From the NCBI RefSeq assembly GCF_024397975.1, contig NZ_CP073745.1:551501-615500 (forward strand): a DNA stretch of 64,000 nucleotides, written 5' to 3'. Both the position numbers and the translations under genes were made by a program. Positions 25,529-33,966 of the stretch are shown here, piece by piece. Under the pieces are notes generated by a model. That model was not told the DNA's origin, did no database searches, and was given only the letters and a program-made list of their open reading frames with translations. The first letter of the stretch is position 1. The number at the start of each line of letters is the position of its first letter. The stretch is from Bacterioplanoides sp. SCSIO 12839 (lineage in GTDB: Bacteria > Pseudomonadota > Gammaproteobacteria > Pseudomonadales > Oceanobacteraceae).

Positions 25529-28516
25529 TTAATAGACCTCTACTGCGGGCAGGTTATCGCCCATTTCACCCTCATCATCACCAACTTCTTCATCATAAAA
25601 TTGTGTACGGCCCAACTCGCCGTATTCACTGTAGCCCCAGCATTTGACGTCATGGTTGTCCAATAAGGCACACATCTGGTACCCACGACCGGCAAACTCA
25701 ACGACTGTTCGGCCGCTGCCCATATCTGGCTGCGGTGCTGTGGCAATTAGCTCACCATCATCATCGCCCCAGTCATTACCACTCGGGTCGCCATTAATGG
25801 CGTAATCTTCGTCACCCCAGCATCGATGCTCGCCGTTAGAAAGGCGTGCACAGGTGTTGTAATAGGTAGCAATTAACTGATCAAACATCAGCCCCTGGCC
25901 AGTTTGCAGGATATTTTCATCGCGGCGAACGATGGAGCTGAGGCGGCCATCGCCGTTATCAAAGCCAATATCGATTTGTGTGCCTCCGGCATCCGGGCAA
26001 TATGCCGAGCCAACTGGCAGTGAGCGGGTTTCGCTAATATAGGTTTGTGAGTCGGTATGGCAGTATTCGCGTGTACTGCTGGGTTCATTGTTATCGATTA
26101 CGCCATTGCCATTGAGGTCGGTCACTTGTTGATATTCAAGTCCACCCAGGTCACAACTGGTCGCCGGGTCACTTGGATCAATCACATTAACCCGGCCCAG
26201 CAAGTTCTGATCTGCGCACAGGGACTCTCTGCGTTCAAAGGCGGTACTCTCGATGGTTCTATCGCTAAGGCCTAAGCCAATCTGGCCGTCTCCATTATCA
26301 CCCCAGCATCGGACGCGGCCATCGGTGAGAATGGCACAGGCATGTCGGTAGCCAATTTCAATCTGTTCAGCCAGGTCGTTGTTGAGCTCAACAAAAGGCA
26401 GGTTGTTGCCCATATCGAAGGTGGATCTGCCTTTATAACTCTCGTCATCATTGAGGCCTAATATGGTGGAACGATTCCGGCCCCAGCACTTCGCGCGGCC
26501 ATCGGTCAGTACTGCACAGCTGCTGGTGTATCCGGCACTGATTGATTTAGCGAGCAGAGGCTGGCCTTCATTATCGGTTCCTAAGTCGACATAAGGCAGG
26601 TTGTCGCCCATGCTACCAGTGTTGTCACCACGATCGGTTGTATCGCCATAACCCAGTTGACCGCTGCCTGCCTCTCCCCAGCATTTAATCCGGCCGTTAT
26701 CCAATAACACGCAGGTATGATCATCGCCGCCAGCGATGGCCGTGGCGTAACGGTCGGTTCCTAATTGAACGGCAGGCAGTGCATTGCCTAATTCCGCTAG
26801 GTCGTCACCGGTAACTGAGCTATTGCCATTGTCACGCTCAAGACCGGTGTAATCATCGTCACCCCAGCACTTAACGATATTGTCGCTGGGTTGATCGCCA
26901 CCAGAGAACAAGCCACAGCTGAAGTCTTCACCCAGGGTAAGGTCTAATAATGGTTCATCGCCAATCAGTGCCGGGGGCAGGTTGGAACCCATGTCTGAAA
27001 TCTGGAGTTTGCCATCGTTGTTGTCATCGACACCAACATACAGGCCTTTACCACCTTGTTCGCAAACAAACTTATCGGCGCTCAGAGGCTCCTCGCGGTA
27101 AATGTAGGTTTTTGTTGCGGTATTACAGTATTTGCCGGTTTTGTTCTGTTCATCATCATCCAACAGGCCATTGCCATTATTGTCTGGGCCACGGCGATAA
27201 CTAATGCCACCAAGCATGTCGCTGCAGGTGTTGTCATCGTTAGCGATTTGTTGGATAACCATCAGGCCTTCTGCATTACCTTCGTTGCAACTGTATTGCA
27301 GGTCGGCTTCTCCATATGCGGTGCCATATTCTTTTTCTCCGCCAGTGGCGAAGTTATAGTCCTCTCCATAGCCCCAGCATTTTAAAAGATTGTCCTGAGA
27401 CAAGGCGCAGCTGGAGTAATAACCGCCAAAAATGCGGGCGGTGACCGGTAAAATATCCAGCTGAAGAGGATTGGCCGGCATTTCAATCTGACCAGCGCCC
27501 GATAAATTAATCAGCAGGCTTTCGCGCAGTTCTTTATCATTGTCATCGATAATGGTGACATCAAAACTGGCAGACGTTTGCCCGGCTGGAATAATAAAGC
27601 TACTGGTTAGGGTGAAGTCGCTGCCTGCCTGAGCATGTTCGGCGTAAGGATCTAAGGCGGCAACTTGTGAGTGAGAAACCGTTATTTGATTATCAATGCA
27701 GCTGGCTTCTTGCAGTTCAACCTGAACCGTAGCGTTGCCAGCATTCTCATTAATAGTCATTGCTGACTGCGCGAAGCTCAGTTGCGGACCGGCATCGCCA
27801 TCGTAATCAATACGGCCAAAACCGGCAGAGCTACCCAGAGTGCTACTCGTCTGCAGCATAAAATATTCGCTGCACTCATAGCGGTCATCATCGATGAGTT
27901 CAATCTGAATTTGTTTGTTTTGGTCACCTGCCGCAAATACCAGTTCGCCGGCACTGGCGCGGTAGTCTTCACCGGACTCTGCGGTGACATCGACCGTGCC
28001 CCAGGTCACCGTCACCGTTTCGGTTGCTGGCTCAGGAAGTGACAGAGTAAAGGTTATCTGACCACTGTCTTCATTTGCCTGGGAGTTGCTAATGATGGGC
28101 AACTGGGTATTTTTGCCGTCAGCACCGTCAGCACCGTCAGCACCGTCAGCACCGTCAGCACCGTCAGCACCGTCAGCACCGTCAGCACCGTCAGCACCGT
28201 CAGCACCGTCAGCACCGTCAGCACCATTACAGATATATTGAGTCTCGGTTACTTCTTGGTCGTCTAATACACCATTGTTATTACTATCCAGTCCGGTATC
28301 GACGCGTGTACCGCCAGTTGGGCACTGTTCTCCGGCTGTCAGGTTTGTGCTGCGCAGCAAGGCATTACCGGAGGGGGAGGCGGGTGCTGGCTCGGTCGTT
28401 TCAGGTGTATTGGTTTCTGGCGTGGGATCGGAAGAGCTGCTGCCTCCACCACCGCAGGCGGTTAATGTCAGGGTCGTGATCAATAAAGGCAAGGCTACCG
28501 GTGTTGAGGAAGGCAT
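25529..28516 (-). CDS. Large RCC1-repeat / Calx-beta lipoprotein with GAD repeats
   Basis: 995 residues from the ATG at 28516, which places the lipoprotein signal (TLTLTACGGGG, Cys near residue 21) correctly. In order: Ser/Thr/Pro linker, an EF-hand-like DUF7151-type module (DTGLDSNNNGVLDDQEV) with a Cys pair, twelve consecutive Gly-Ala-Asp triplets, two Calx-beta-like beta modules (~150-380), then seven RCC1-type repeats of the form C(x)7-10CWG, interrupted by two more DUF7151-like modules (DNNGNGLLDDDEQ, DLNGNGVIDNNEP). RCC1 repeats build a propeller; the Asp-rich loops suggest calcium binding. Likely a surface-exposed adhesion or binding protein; function inferred only from architecture. 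Confidence 0.85.
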   Translation of the reverse strand: MPSSTPVALPLLITTLTLTACGGGGSSSSDPTPETNTPETTEPAPASPSGNALLRSTNLTAGEQCPTGGTRVDTGLDSNNNGVLDDQEVTETQYICNGADGADGADGADGADGADGADGADGADGADGADGADGKNTQLPIISNSQANEDSGQITFTLSLPEPATETVTVTWGTVDVTAESGEDYRASAGELVFAAGDQNKQIQIELIDDDRYECSEYFMLQTSSTLGSSAGFGRIDYDGDAGPQLSFAQSAMTINENAGNATVQVELQEASCIDNQITVSHSQVAALDPYAEHAQAGSDFTLTSSFIIPAGQTSASFDVTIIDDNDKELRESLLINLSGAGQIEMPANPLQLDILPVTARIFGGYYSSCALSQDNLLKCWGYGEDYNFATGGEKEYGTAYGEADLQYSCNEGNAEGLMVIQQIANDDNTCSDMLGGISYRRGPDNNGNGLLDDDEQNKTGKYCNTATKTYIYREEPLSADKFVCEQGGKGLYVGVDDNNDGKLQISDMGSNLPPALIGDEPLLDLTLGEDFSCGLFSGGDQPSDNIVKCWGDDDYTGLERDNGNSSVTGDDLAELGNALPAVQLGTDRYATAIAGGDDHTCVLLDNGRIKCWGEAGSGQLGYGDTTDRGDNTGSMGDNLPYVDLGTDNEGQPLLAKSISAGYTSSCAVLTDGRAKCWGRNRSTILGLNDDESYKGRSTFDMGNNLPFVELNNDLAEQIEIGYRHACAILTDGRVRCWGDNGDGQIGLGLSDRTIESTAFERRESLCADQNLLGRVNVIDPSDPATSCDLGGLEYQQVTDLNGNGVIDNNEPSSTREYCHTDSQTYISETRSLPVGSAYCPDAGGTQIDIGFDNGDGRLSSIVRRDENILQTGQGLMFDQLIATYYNTCARLSNGEHRCWGDEDYAINGDPSGNDWGDDDGELIATAPQPDMGSGRTVVEFAGRGYQMCALLDNHDVKCWGYSEYGELGRTQFYDEEVGDDEGEMGDNLPAVEVY
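28118..28225 (-). repeat. Twelve identical tandem 9-bp repeats
   Basis: The unit GTCAGCACC is repeated 12 times without a single base change inside the large lipoprotein gene, encoding (Gly-Ala-Asp)12 on the minus strand. The repeat stays in frame for any copy number. Confidence 0.98.
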
Positions 28517-28660
28517 ATCAGGCTCTGCTTGTTCGTTCTTTAGTGGCGGATGAGTATATTTTTTATTCAATTTCTGCTCAATGCATTTTTTTACATTTAT
28601 ATACAAACCGATACAAAGTCAGCGGTTTTAGAGCTTAAATCCGGAAAATTTGCCTGATAT

Positions 28661-28689
28661 TTGAACTGTTCGCTCGGGTTTGTTAGTAT
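28661..28689 (+). promoter_or_regulatory. Sigma-70 promoter of the rpsF operon
   Basis: TTGAAC and TAGTAT separated by 17 bases, about 130 bases before the rpsF start, immediately followed by a GC-rich discriminator as usual for ribosomal operons. Confidence 0.55.
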
Positions 28690-28771
28690 CCGCGCTCCAT
28701 TTTGTCCCTTGATCGGTCGGTTTTTATCGGTTGATTTCATGTCTCCTGTTAGACATGAGGACAAACTCCTT

Positions 28772-28795
28772 GCCTTACCGGATGGGCCGGAAGGC
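28772..28795 (+). promoter_or_regulatory. Possible S6:S18-binding leader hairpin
   Basis: A compact hairpin (GCCTT-A-CCGG, loop ATGGG, CCGG-AAGGC) sits 22 bases before the rpsF start. Many bacteria carry an S6:S18-binding motif with conserved CCG bases at this spot for autoregulation. Assignment rests on location and on the CCGG elements only. Confidence 0.45.
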
Positions 28796-28817
28796 TAAAA
28801 CCCATAGGGAGCTGACA

Positions 28818-29252
28818 ATGCGTCACTACGAAATCGTTTTTCTGGTACACCCAGATCAGAGCGAACAAGTACCAGCCATGGTAGAGCGTTACACCAACAC
28901 AATCGAAGCTGACGGTGGCCAGATTCACCGCTTCGAAGACTGGGGTCGTCGCCACCTGGCATACCCAATCAACGACGTTCATAAAGCACACTACATTCTG
29001 ATGAATGTTGAGTGTTCTCAGGAAGCCCTGGACGAACTGACTACCAACTTCCGTTACAACGACGCTGTTCTGCGTAACCTGGTAATCCGTCGTGATGAAG
29101 CTATTACCGAAATTTCTCCGATCAAAGCTGCTGAAAGCCGCGAAGATCGTCGTCGTTCTGAATCTCGTCAGGAAACTGCTGAGACTACAGAAGAAGCACC
29201 AGCTGCTGAAGAAGCTGCTGAAGAGACCCAAGCTGAAGACAGCGCTGAGTAA
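28818..29252 (+). CDS. rpsF: 30S ribosomal protein bS6
   Basis: 144 residues from the ATG at 28818 behind [41 protein letters not shown] and the later [10 protein letters not shown] are diagnostic of S6, which binds 16S rRNA with S18 in the small-subunit platform. The C-terminal ~40 residues are an unusually long Glu/Ala/Thr-rich acidic tail after [12 protein letters not shown]. In E. coli the S6 tail is the target of the glutamate ligase RimK; here Glu is already abundant in the coded tail. First gene of the operon with rpsR 14 bases downstream. Confidence 0.98.
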   Translation: MRHYEIVFLVHPDQSEQVPAMVERYTNTIEADGGQIHRFEDWGRRHLAYPINDVHKAHYILMNVECSQEALDELTTNFRYNDAVLRNLVIRRDEAITEISPIKAAESREDRRRSESRQETAETTEEAPAAEEAAEETQAEDSAE

Positions 29253-29266
29253 TAGGAGATTTAATC

Positions 29267-29497
29267 ATGGCACGTTTTTTCCGTCGTCGTAAGTTCTGCC
29301 GTTTCACTGCTGAAGGCGTATCCGAAATCGATTACAAAGATATGGATACTCTGAAAGGCTACATCACTGAAACTGGCAAAATCGTACCAAGCCGTATCAC
29401 TGGTACTCGTGCAAAATATCAGCGTCAGCTGTCTACTGCGATCAAGCGCGCGCGCTACATCGCACTGCTGCCGTACACTGATCAGCACGACAACTAA
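29267..29497 (+). CDS. rpsR: 30S ribosomal protein bS18
   Basis: 76 residues, full length. [17 protein letters not shown], then [31 protein letters not shown]-type S18 sequence and the closing [13 protein letters not shown]. It binds 16S rRNA together with S6. AGGAG precedes the start, 14 bases after rpsF, so the two are co-transcribed and probably co-regulated by the leader. Confidence 0.98.
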   Translation: MARFFRRRKFCRFTAEGVSEIDYKDMDTLKGYITETGKIVPSRITGTRAKYQRQLSTAIKRARYIALLPYTDQHDN

Positions 29498-29509
29498 GTT
29501 GATTGATCC

Positions 29510-29597
29510 AAGCTAGCTGCGTTGCGCTAGCTTTGTTAAAAATGACCTCGTTGTGCTCATGTATATCTTCATACACTGCGCGAACTTGGTCATTTTT
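29510..29597. repeat. Pair of inverted repeats between rpsR and the DUF2232 gene
   Basis: First a hairpin AAGCTAGC / GCTAGCTT (29510-29533), then AAAAATGACC (29538-29547) pairing with GGTCATTTTT (29588-29597) around a 40-base interior that holds a TGTAT/ATACA mini-hairpin. The first may attenuate transcription after rpsR. The second has the look of a small intergenic repeat element. Confidence 0.5.
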
Positions 29598-29665
29598 GCC
29601 TTGCTATCATGGCCTCGCTTACGCTTGGTGAACGTAGAATTGGATCTCAAATTAGGTTGAATGTG

Positions 29666-30523
29666 ATGAAAAAATTGGCTCAATGGGCCATGTCCGGTCG
29701 CTGGCAGGCAGCTGTCGCGGCCGGTGGTTGTTTAGCTTTCCCGTTATTGTTCTGGATCGGTGCTGCGTTGTTGGCACTGGTGATCTTGCGGTATGGCTGG
29801 CAACAAGCGGGTCAGGTTGTGTTATGGGCGTTATTGCCGGGTATTGCCTGGCTGGCCATGGGCGATCCGACTCCGTTATTAACTGCTTTGGGCACCAGCG
29901 CCCTGGCGGTGATGCTGCGTACCAGTATTCGTCTTGATTGGACGGTGATGGCATCCGCAGTATTGGGCATTGTGGCGTATTTTCTGCTGCCATCGGTATT
30001 ACCTGATGTGTTACCTCAGGTGGTTGCCAGCAGTGAACAAGCCATTGCTGAGGCGTTAAAAGAGCAGCCGGAAATGGCCGCTCAAATACAGCCTTTAGTT
30101 GGCCCGATGATGAATGGCGTACTGGCTGCGCTTCATTCGCTGGTATTTATGTTGTGTCTGTTACTGGGACGCTATTGGCAAAGTACCTTTTATAACCCTG
30201 GCGGGTTTGGTACTGAGTTCAAACAGCTTCGACTGCCGTTGGCATTTACATTACCGGTGATTCTGGTGATGTTCAGCGCCAGCCAGTTAGATCCGGAGCT
30301 GGCAGGATTGATGCCGGTATTTACCATACCGCTGATGCTTGCCGGACTGGCTCTGTTCCATGGCCTGGTCACGCAGACCAAAGCCAGCCCTGCGTGGATG
30401 ACCGTGGTATACATCGGTTTATTCGTGTTAGGGCCATACATGTACACATTACTAATTTTCGTAGCGTGTCTGGATAGTGCCTGGAACTTCCGCGCGCGAC
30501 TACCAAAAGACACGGCAGACTGA
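29666..30523 (+). CDS. DUF2232 membrane protein
   Basis: 285 residues from the ATG at 29666; the frame is open earlier but the extra residues are hydrophilic and sit in the repeat. Seven to eight hydrophobic helices fill the protein (PLLFWIGAALLALVIL, LLPGIAWLAMG and others). It matches in place and character the DUF2232/YybS-like protein that lies between rpsR and rplI in pseudomonads and relatives. Function unknown. Confidence 0.8.
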   Translation: MKKLAQWAMSGRWQAAVAAGGCLAFPLLFWIGAALLALVILRYGWQQAGQVVLWALLPGIAWLAMGDPTPLLTALGTSALAVMLRTSIRLDWTVMASAVLGIVAYFLLPSVLPDVLPQVVASSEQAIAEALKEQPEMAAQIQPLVGPMMNGVLAALHSLVFMLCLLLGRYWQSTFYNPGGFGTEFKQLRLPLAFTLPVILVMFSASQLDPELAGLMPVFTIPLMLAGLALFHGLVTQTKASPAWMTVVYIGLFVLGPYMYTLLIFVACLDSAWNFRARLPKDTAD

Positions 30524-30562
30524 TTTCAGAAACAGTTTTAGCCCTGTAATGAGGAATTAAAA

Positions 30563-31009
30563 ATGCAAATTATCCTGTTAGAAAAAGTAGCAAACCTGGG
30601 TGAACTGGGCGAACAAGTAAACGTTAAGCCTGGTTACGCTCGTAACTTCCTGTTCCCACAAAACAAAGCAGTACCTGCGACTAAAGCAAACGTTGAGCAA
30701 TTCGAAGCTCGTCGTGCTGAGCTGGAAAAAGCAGCTGCTGAGAAACTGGCTGAAGCAAACGGCCGTAAAGAGAAAATCGAAGGCATCGAGCTGTCTGTTG
30801 CAGTACGCGCAGGCGACGAAGGTAAGCTGTTCGGTTCTCTGGGTAACCGTGACATCGCGGAACTGGCTACCGAAGCTGGCGTTGAACTGAGCAAAGCTGA
30901 AGTTCGTCTGCCTACCGGTCCTATCCGTTCTGTTGGTGAGTTCGACGTTGCGATTCACCTGCACGCAGAAGTAAACGCTGTTCTGAAACTGCACGTAGTT
31001 GCTGAATAA
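30563..31009 (+). CDS. rplI: 50S ribosomal protein bL9
   Basis: 148 residues, full length: [30 protein letters not shown], the [10 protein letters not shown] bridge, the long central helix ([18 protein letters not shown]) and the C-terminal domain ending [13 protein letters not shown]. It binds 23S rRNA near the L1 stalk. GAGGAAT lies before the start, 39 bases after the DUF2232 gene; an intrinsic terminator follows. Confidence 0.98.
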   Translation: MQIILLEKVANLGELGEQVNVKPGYARNFLFPQNKAVPATKANVEQFEARRAELEKAAAEKLAEANGRKEKIEGIELSVAVRAGDEGKLFGSLGNRDIAELATEAGVELSKAEVRLPTGPIRSVGEFDVAIHLHAEVNAVLKLHVVAE

Positions 31010-31071
31010 GAACTGTGTACAAGAGACTGTTTGATCAGTCCATGGCGCGCTGTTAATGACAGCGCCGCTGT

Positions 31072-31110
31072 AAAAAGGCACTATTAGATTCTTTCTGATA
31101 GTGCCTTTTT
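31072..31110 (+). terminator. Rho-independent terminator after rplI
   Basis: Stem AAAAAGGCACTAT / ATAGTGCCTTTTT with a 13-base loop; T-run is part of the stem end. It separates the ribosomal operon from dnaB. Confidence 0.88.
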
Positions 31111-31143
31111 TATTGTCTCTGGATTTTCTGAAAACAACTCCGT

Positions 31144-32559
31144 ATGTCTGACTTTATAAACGACGATTACATCCCGGAAGCGGATGGCGAATATGGCGCT
31201 ACGGTTGCCTCCAGCAAAACACCGCCACACTCGGTAGAAGCGGAACAATCGGTGTTAGGCTCGCTGATGCTGGACGAGCGCGCCTGGGAGTCGGTATCGG
31301 AATCCACCGAAGATTCCGATTTTTATCGTCAGGATCACCGCCAGATTTTTCGTGCCATCACCCACCTGGTGAAATCAGAGCAACCGATTGACGTCGTTAC
31401 CGTTGCTGAAGAACTCGAAGAGCGCGGTCAACTCGATAAAGTCGGTGGGGCAGCCTACTTAAGTCGCCTGGTGGATATGACACCGTCCATCGATAACTGT
31501 GGTGCTTATGCTGAGATTGTGCGTGAGCGCTCTCAGCAGCGTCGTTTGATTGAAGCCGCCACCGACATTATGGATAAGGCCTACGAGCCGGATGGTGCCA
31601 CGGCATTGGACTTGTTATCGGATGCCGAAAAATCCATTGCTCAAATCGCCGAGGGCAACCGCCAGGACGGTGGCCCACAAGTGGTCGCCCCGATTCTGAA
31701 GAGCACGCTCGATCAGCTGGATGAAATGTTTAACCAGCCGGATGGGCTATCAGGCTTAACCACCGGCTTTAACGAGATTGATAACCGTACTTCCGGTTGG
31801 CAAAAAGCGGATCTGGTGATTGTTGCGGCGCGTCCGTCGATGGGTAAAACCACCTACGCCATGAACCTGGTGGAAAATGCGTTATTAGCCACCAAGCGCC
31901 CATGTTTGGTGTTCTCGATGGAGATGCCATCGGAATCCATTGTGATGCGGATGTTGTCGTCGATTGGCAAAATCGACCAGACCCGTATCCGTAGTGGCAA
32001 GCTGGTGGATGAAGACTGGCCGAAGCTGTCGGCGGCTGTGAATATGCTCAAAGACCTGCCGCTCTACATTGACGATACCGCAGCCTTAACACCGCAAGAG
32101 ATGCGTAACCGCGCGCGCAAAGTGTATCGCGAGAACAACAACGATCTGGCCATGATCATGGTGGATTACCTGCAGTTGATGCGAGTGTCTGGCCCATCAG
32201 AAGGCCGGACTCAGGAAATTTCTGAAATCTCGCGCTCGTTAAAAGCCATGGCAAAAGAATTTAACTGCCCGATGATCGCGCTGTCGCAGCTGAACCGCTC
32301 GTTGGAGCAACGCCCGAACAAACGCCCGGTGAACTCGGATCTGCGGGAATCGGGTGCGATCGAGCAGGACGCGGATATTATTCAGTTTATTTACCGCGAC
32401 GAAGTGTATAACGAAGATTCACCGGATAAAGGTGTGGCCGAATTGATTACCGGTAAGCACCGGAACGGCCCGATTGGTACCGACCGCTTAGCCTTTATTG
32501 GCAAGCACACCCGTTTTGAAAACCTCGCCCACGGTTATGAGGGCGATGACGATTATTGA
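31144..32559 (+). CDS. dnaB: Replicative DNA helicase DnaB
   Basis: 471 residues, usual length, no intein. The N-terminal scaffold (PPHSVEAEQSVLGSLMLD) is followed by the RecA-like motor with Walker A ARPSMGKTT, Walker B MIMVDYLQLM and the late ELITGKHRNGPIG region. DnaB unwinds DNA at the fork as a hexamer. In many relatives alr follows dnaB; here alr is 21 kb away and two acetyltransferase genes follow. A lambda-P-like loader gene in the same window (51800-52459) could be its loading partner. Confidence 0.97.
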   Translation: MSDFINDDYIPEADGEYGATVASSKTPPHSVEAEQSVLGSLMLDERAWESVSESTEDSDFYRQDHRQIFRAITHLVKSEQPIDVVTVAEELEERGQLDKVGGAAYLSRLVDMTPSIDNCGAYAEIVRERSQQRRLIEAATDIMDKAYEPDGATALDLLSDAEKSIAQIAEGNRQDGGPQVVAPILKSTLDQLDEMFNQPDGLSGLTTGFNEIDNRTSGWQKADLVIVAARPSMGKTTYAMNLVENALLATKRPCLVFSMEMPSESIVMRMLSSIGKIDQTRIRSGKLVDEDWPKLSAAVNMLKDLPLYIDDTAALTPQEMRNRARKVYRENNNDLAMIMVDYLQLMRVSGPSEGRTQEISEISRSLKAMAKEFNCPMIALSQLNRSLEQRPNKRPVNSDLRESGAIEQDADIIQFIYRDEVYNEDSPDKGVAELITGKHRNGPIGTDRLAFIGKHTRFENLAHGYEGDDDY

Positions 32560-32569
32560 TGAGAAAGAG

Positions 32570-32675
32570 CGGTAAGCCGTATTGTTTTCAGCCGCCGCGC
32601 GGAAGGGCCATCCCTGGCCCTGCCGCGCTACCGCGACATCCTGTCGCTGCTTTTGAAAATCAATACGACTCACCG
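32570..32675. repeat. Double-hairpin palindromic element 1
   Basis: Outer arms 32570-32590 and 32654-32675 pair imperfectly (about 18 of 22 positions). Inside are two hairpins: 32597-32628 (GCGCGG..GGGCCA, loop TCCC) and 32633-32647 (GCGACA, loop TCC, i.e. GGA on the other strand). Confidence 0.75.
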
Positions 32676-32694
32676 CCTAATAAATCTCGACGTT

Positions 32695-32800
32695 GTACGG
32701 GCTCGGATGTTTTGCTGAAGGGGTCGATCACAGGATGTGATCGATTAGCGTACAGGGATGTATTCACAGCGCCCCGAAAGCAAAATATCCGAGTCCGTAC
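32695..32800. repeat. Double-hairpin palindromic element 2
   Basis: Outer arms 32695-32716 and 32779-32800 match as an inverted repeat at 20 of 22 positions. Inside are TCGATCACA-GGA-TGTGATCGA (32724-32744) and TACA-GGGA-TGTA (32751-32762). Same plan as the element 20 bases to the left. Confidence 0.78.
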
Positions 32801-32820
32801 TGTTTAGTATCGGAATTATT

Positions 32821-33417
32821 ATGAATTTTACACCCGAGCTGCAATTTGAAGGTGCAGACTTCCGCGGCCGCGTTCGCTCCCTCAGCGACGACGATCAGGC
32901 CAACCTGTTAAATCTCTACCAGCATCCGGAATTACCGGGACAACGGCCATTAGATCCTGAATCCGAGCAGGCACAGGATCACATCGCACGGATGATCGAA
33001 CTCAGCGTACAAATGGCCGCAACCCAGCGTGGCATCATGTGGGCGCTGGAAATCAACGATGAATTTCAGGGTATGGTCAGCGTATTTGACTGGCAGCCAT
33101 CACTGTTACGCGCCACTTTGCGAGTGGATGGTTTAGCAGCACTCACTAACCAGCAACGCGCCAGCGCGCTGGCGGTGTGTATGGATTTTATGGCCGAAAA
33201 ATACCACCTGCGTAACTTCGCTTATCAGTGGATTCAGGGACAAGACGAAGCCTTGTTAACCACGCTGGAAAATATCGGTTTCGAACGTAGTGCGACTATG
33301 CGCGAAGCCTGGAAACTGGTGAACGATAGCGGTGAAAAATCCTACGTTGATATCATTCAGCTGAACCGAGTTCTTGATATAAAAGAGAGCGGCCGTAAAG
33401 AAGGAGAAGAATCATGA
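32821..33417 (+). CDS. GNAT-family N-acetyltransferase
   Basis: 198 residues from the ATG at 32821; an earlier in-frame start lies inside the palindromic element and is unlikely. The sequence follows the RimJ/RimL-like GNAT layout (SLSDDDQANLLNLYQHPEL, later WALEINDEFQGMVSVFDW and ALAVCMDFMAEKYHLRNFAY, then ENIGFERSATMREAWKL). Such enzymes transfer acetyl from acetyl-CoA to an amine on a protein or small molecule. Its stop overlaps the start of a second GNAT gene by four bases (ATGA), so the two are coupled. Confidence 0.7.
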   Translation: MNFTPELQFEGADFRGRVRSLSDDDQANLLNLYQHPELPGQRPLDPESEQAQDHIARMIELSVQMAATQRGIMWALEINDEFQGMVSVFDWQPSLLRATLRVDGLAALTNQQRASALAVCMDFMAEKYHLRNFAYQWIQGQDEALLTTLENIGFERSATMREAWKLVNDSGEKSYVDIIQLNRVLDIKESGRKEGEES

Positions 33418-33950
33418 ACTGGAATTTTTCGACTCCGAACTTCTCCTTGCGTTTACCCCAAGCTGACCAAGACGGCGATGCATTGTATGAGCTATTAAGC
33501 CAGCCCGGAGTGATGGCGCATATCCCGAAAGCCTCCATGTCGGTTTCTGCACAATCACTCGACGAACTGCGCCGTGTGGCGATGCGTTTTGAGGTGCGTG
33601 AAAGTGCCTGCTGGATGGTCGAAGGTGCTTTTGATAAGCAATTAATTGCCCGTGTTGGCATTCAGAAGATTAACTGGATGACCGAAAGCGCTCAGTTCTG
33701 GTGGGAATTAAGCGATAAAGTCGATTTTTCGGTACTGGCGGAAGTCATTCCTGCGGTGATGAATTTCTGTTTTGATGAGCTGCAGTTAAACCGCCTGGAA
33801 ATGCGCCTGGTAAAAGATTCACCATTGCACGAAGACTATCTCAAACAGCTTGGTTTTCAATTGGAAGGATGTTTGCCAGCCCAGCAAGAGTTTGAAGGGC
33901 AATCCGTTGACCTGAAGCTGTATTCTTTCCTGGCGAACGATCGCGGTTAG
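33414..33950 (+). CDS. GNAT-family N-acetyltransferase
   Basis: 178 residues, starting within the stop of the preceding GNAT gene (ATGA overlap), with AGGAGAAG upstream. The pattern (FSLRLPQADQDGDALYELLSQPGVMAHIP, LIARVGIQKINW, NFCFDELQLNRLEMRLVKDS, YLKQLGFQLEGCLPAQQEF) is that of RimJ/RimL-type acetyltransferases. Together with its neighbour it may form a heteromeric pair, which is inference from coupling. Substrate unknown. Confidence 0.75.
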   Translation: MNWNFSTPNFSLRLPQADQDGDALYELLSQPGVMAHIPKASMSVSAQSLDELRRVAMRFEVRESACWMVEGAFDKQLIARVGIQKINWMTESAQFWWELSDKVDFSVLAEVIPAVMNFCFDELQLNRLEMRLVKDSPLHEDYLKQLGFQLEGCLPAQQEFEGQSVDLKLYSFLANDRG

Positions 33951-33966
33951 ATTTCAGGGAGCAAGG

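Noticed and set aside
28118-28225. Tandem repeats as a CRISPR array
   Set aside because: Units are 9 bases with no spacers and are in-frame codons of a lipoprotein gene.
32556-32807. Open frame of 83 codons after dnaB
   Set aside because: It lies wholly in two palindromic elements, with composition shaped by their stems and no ribosome-binding site.
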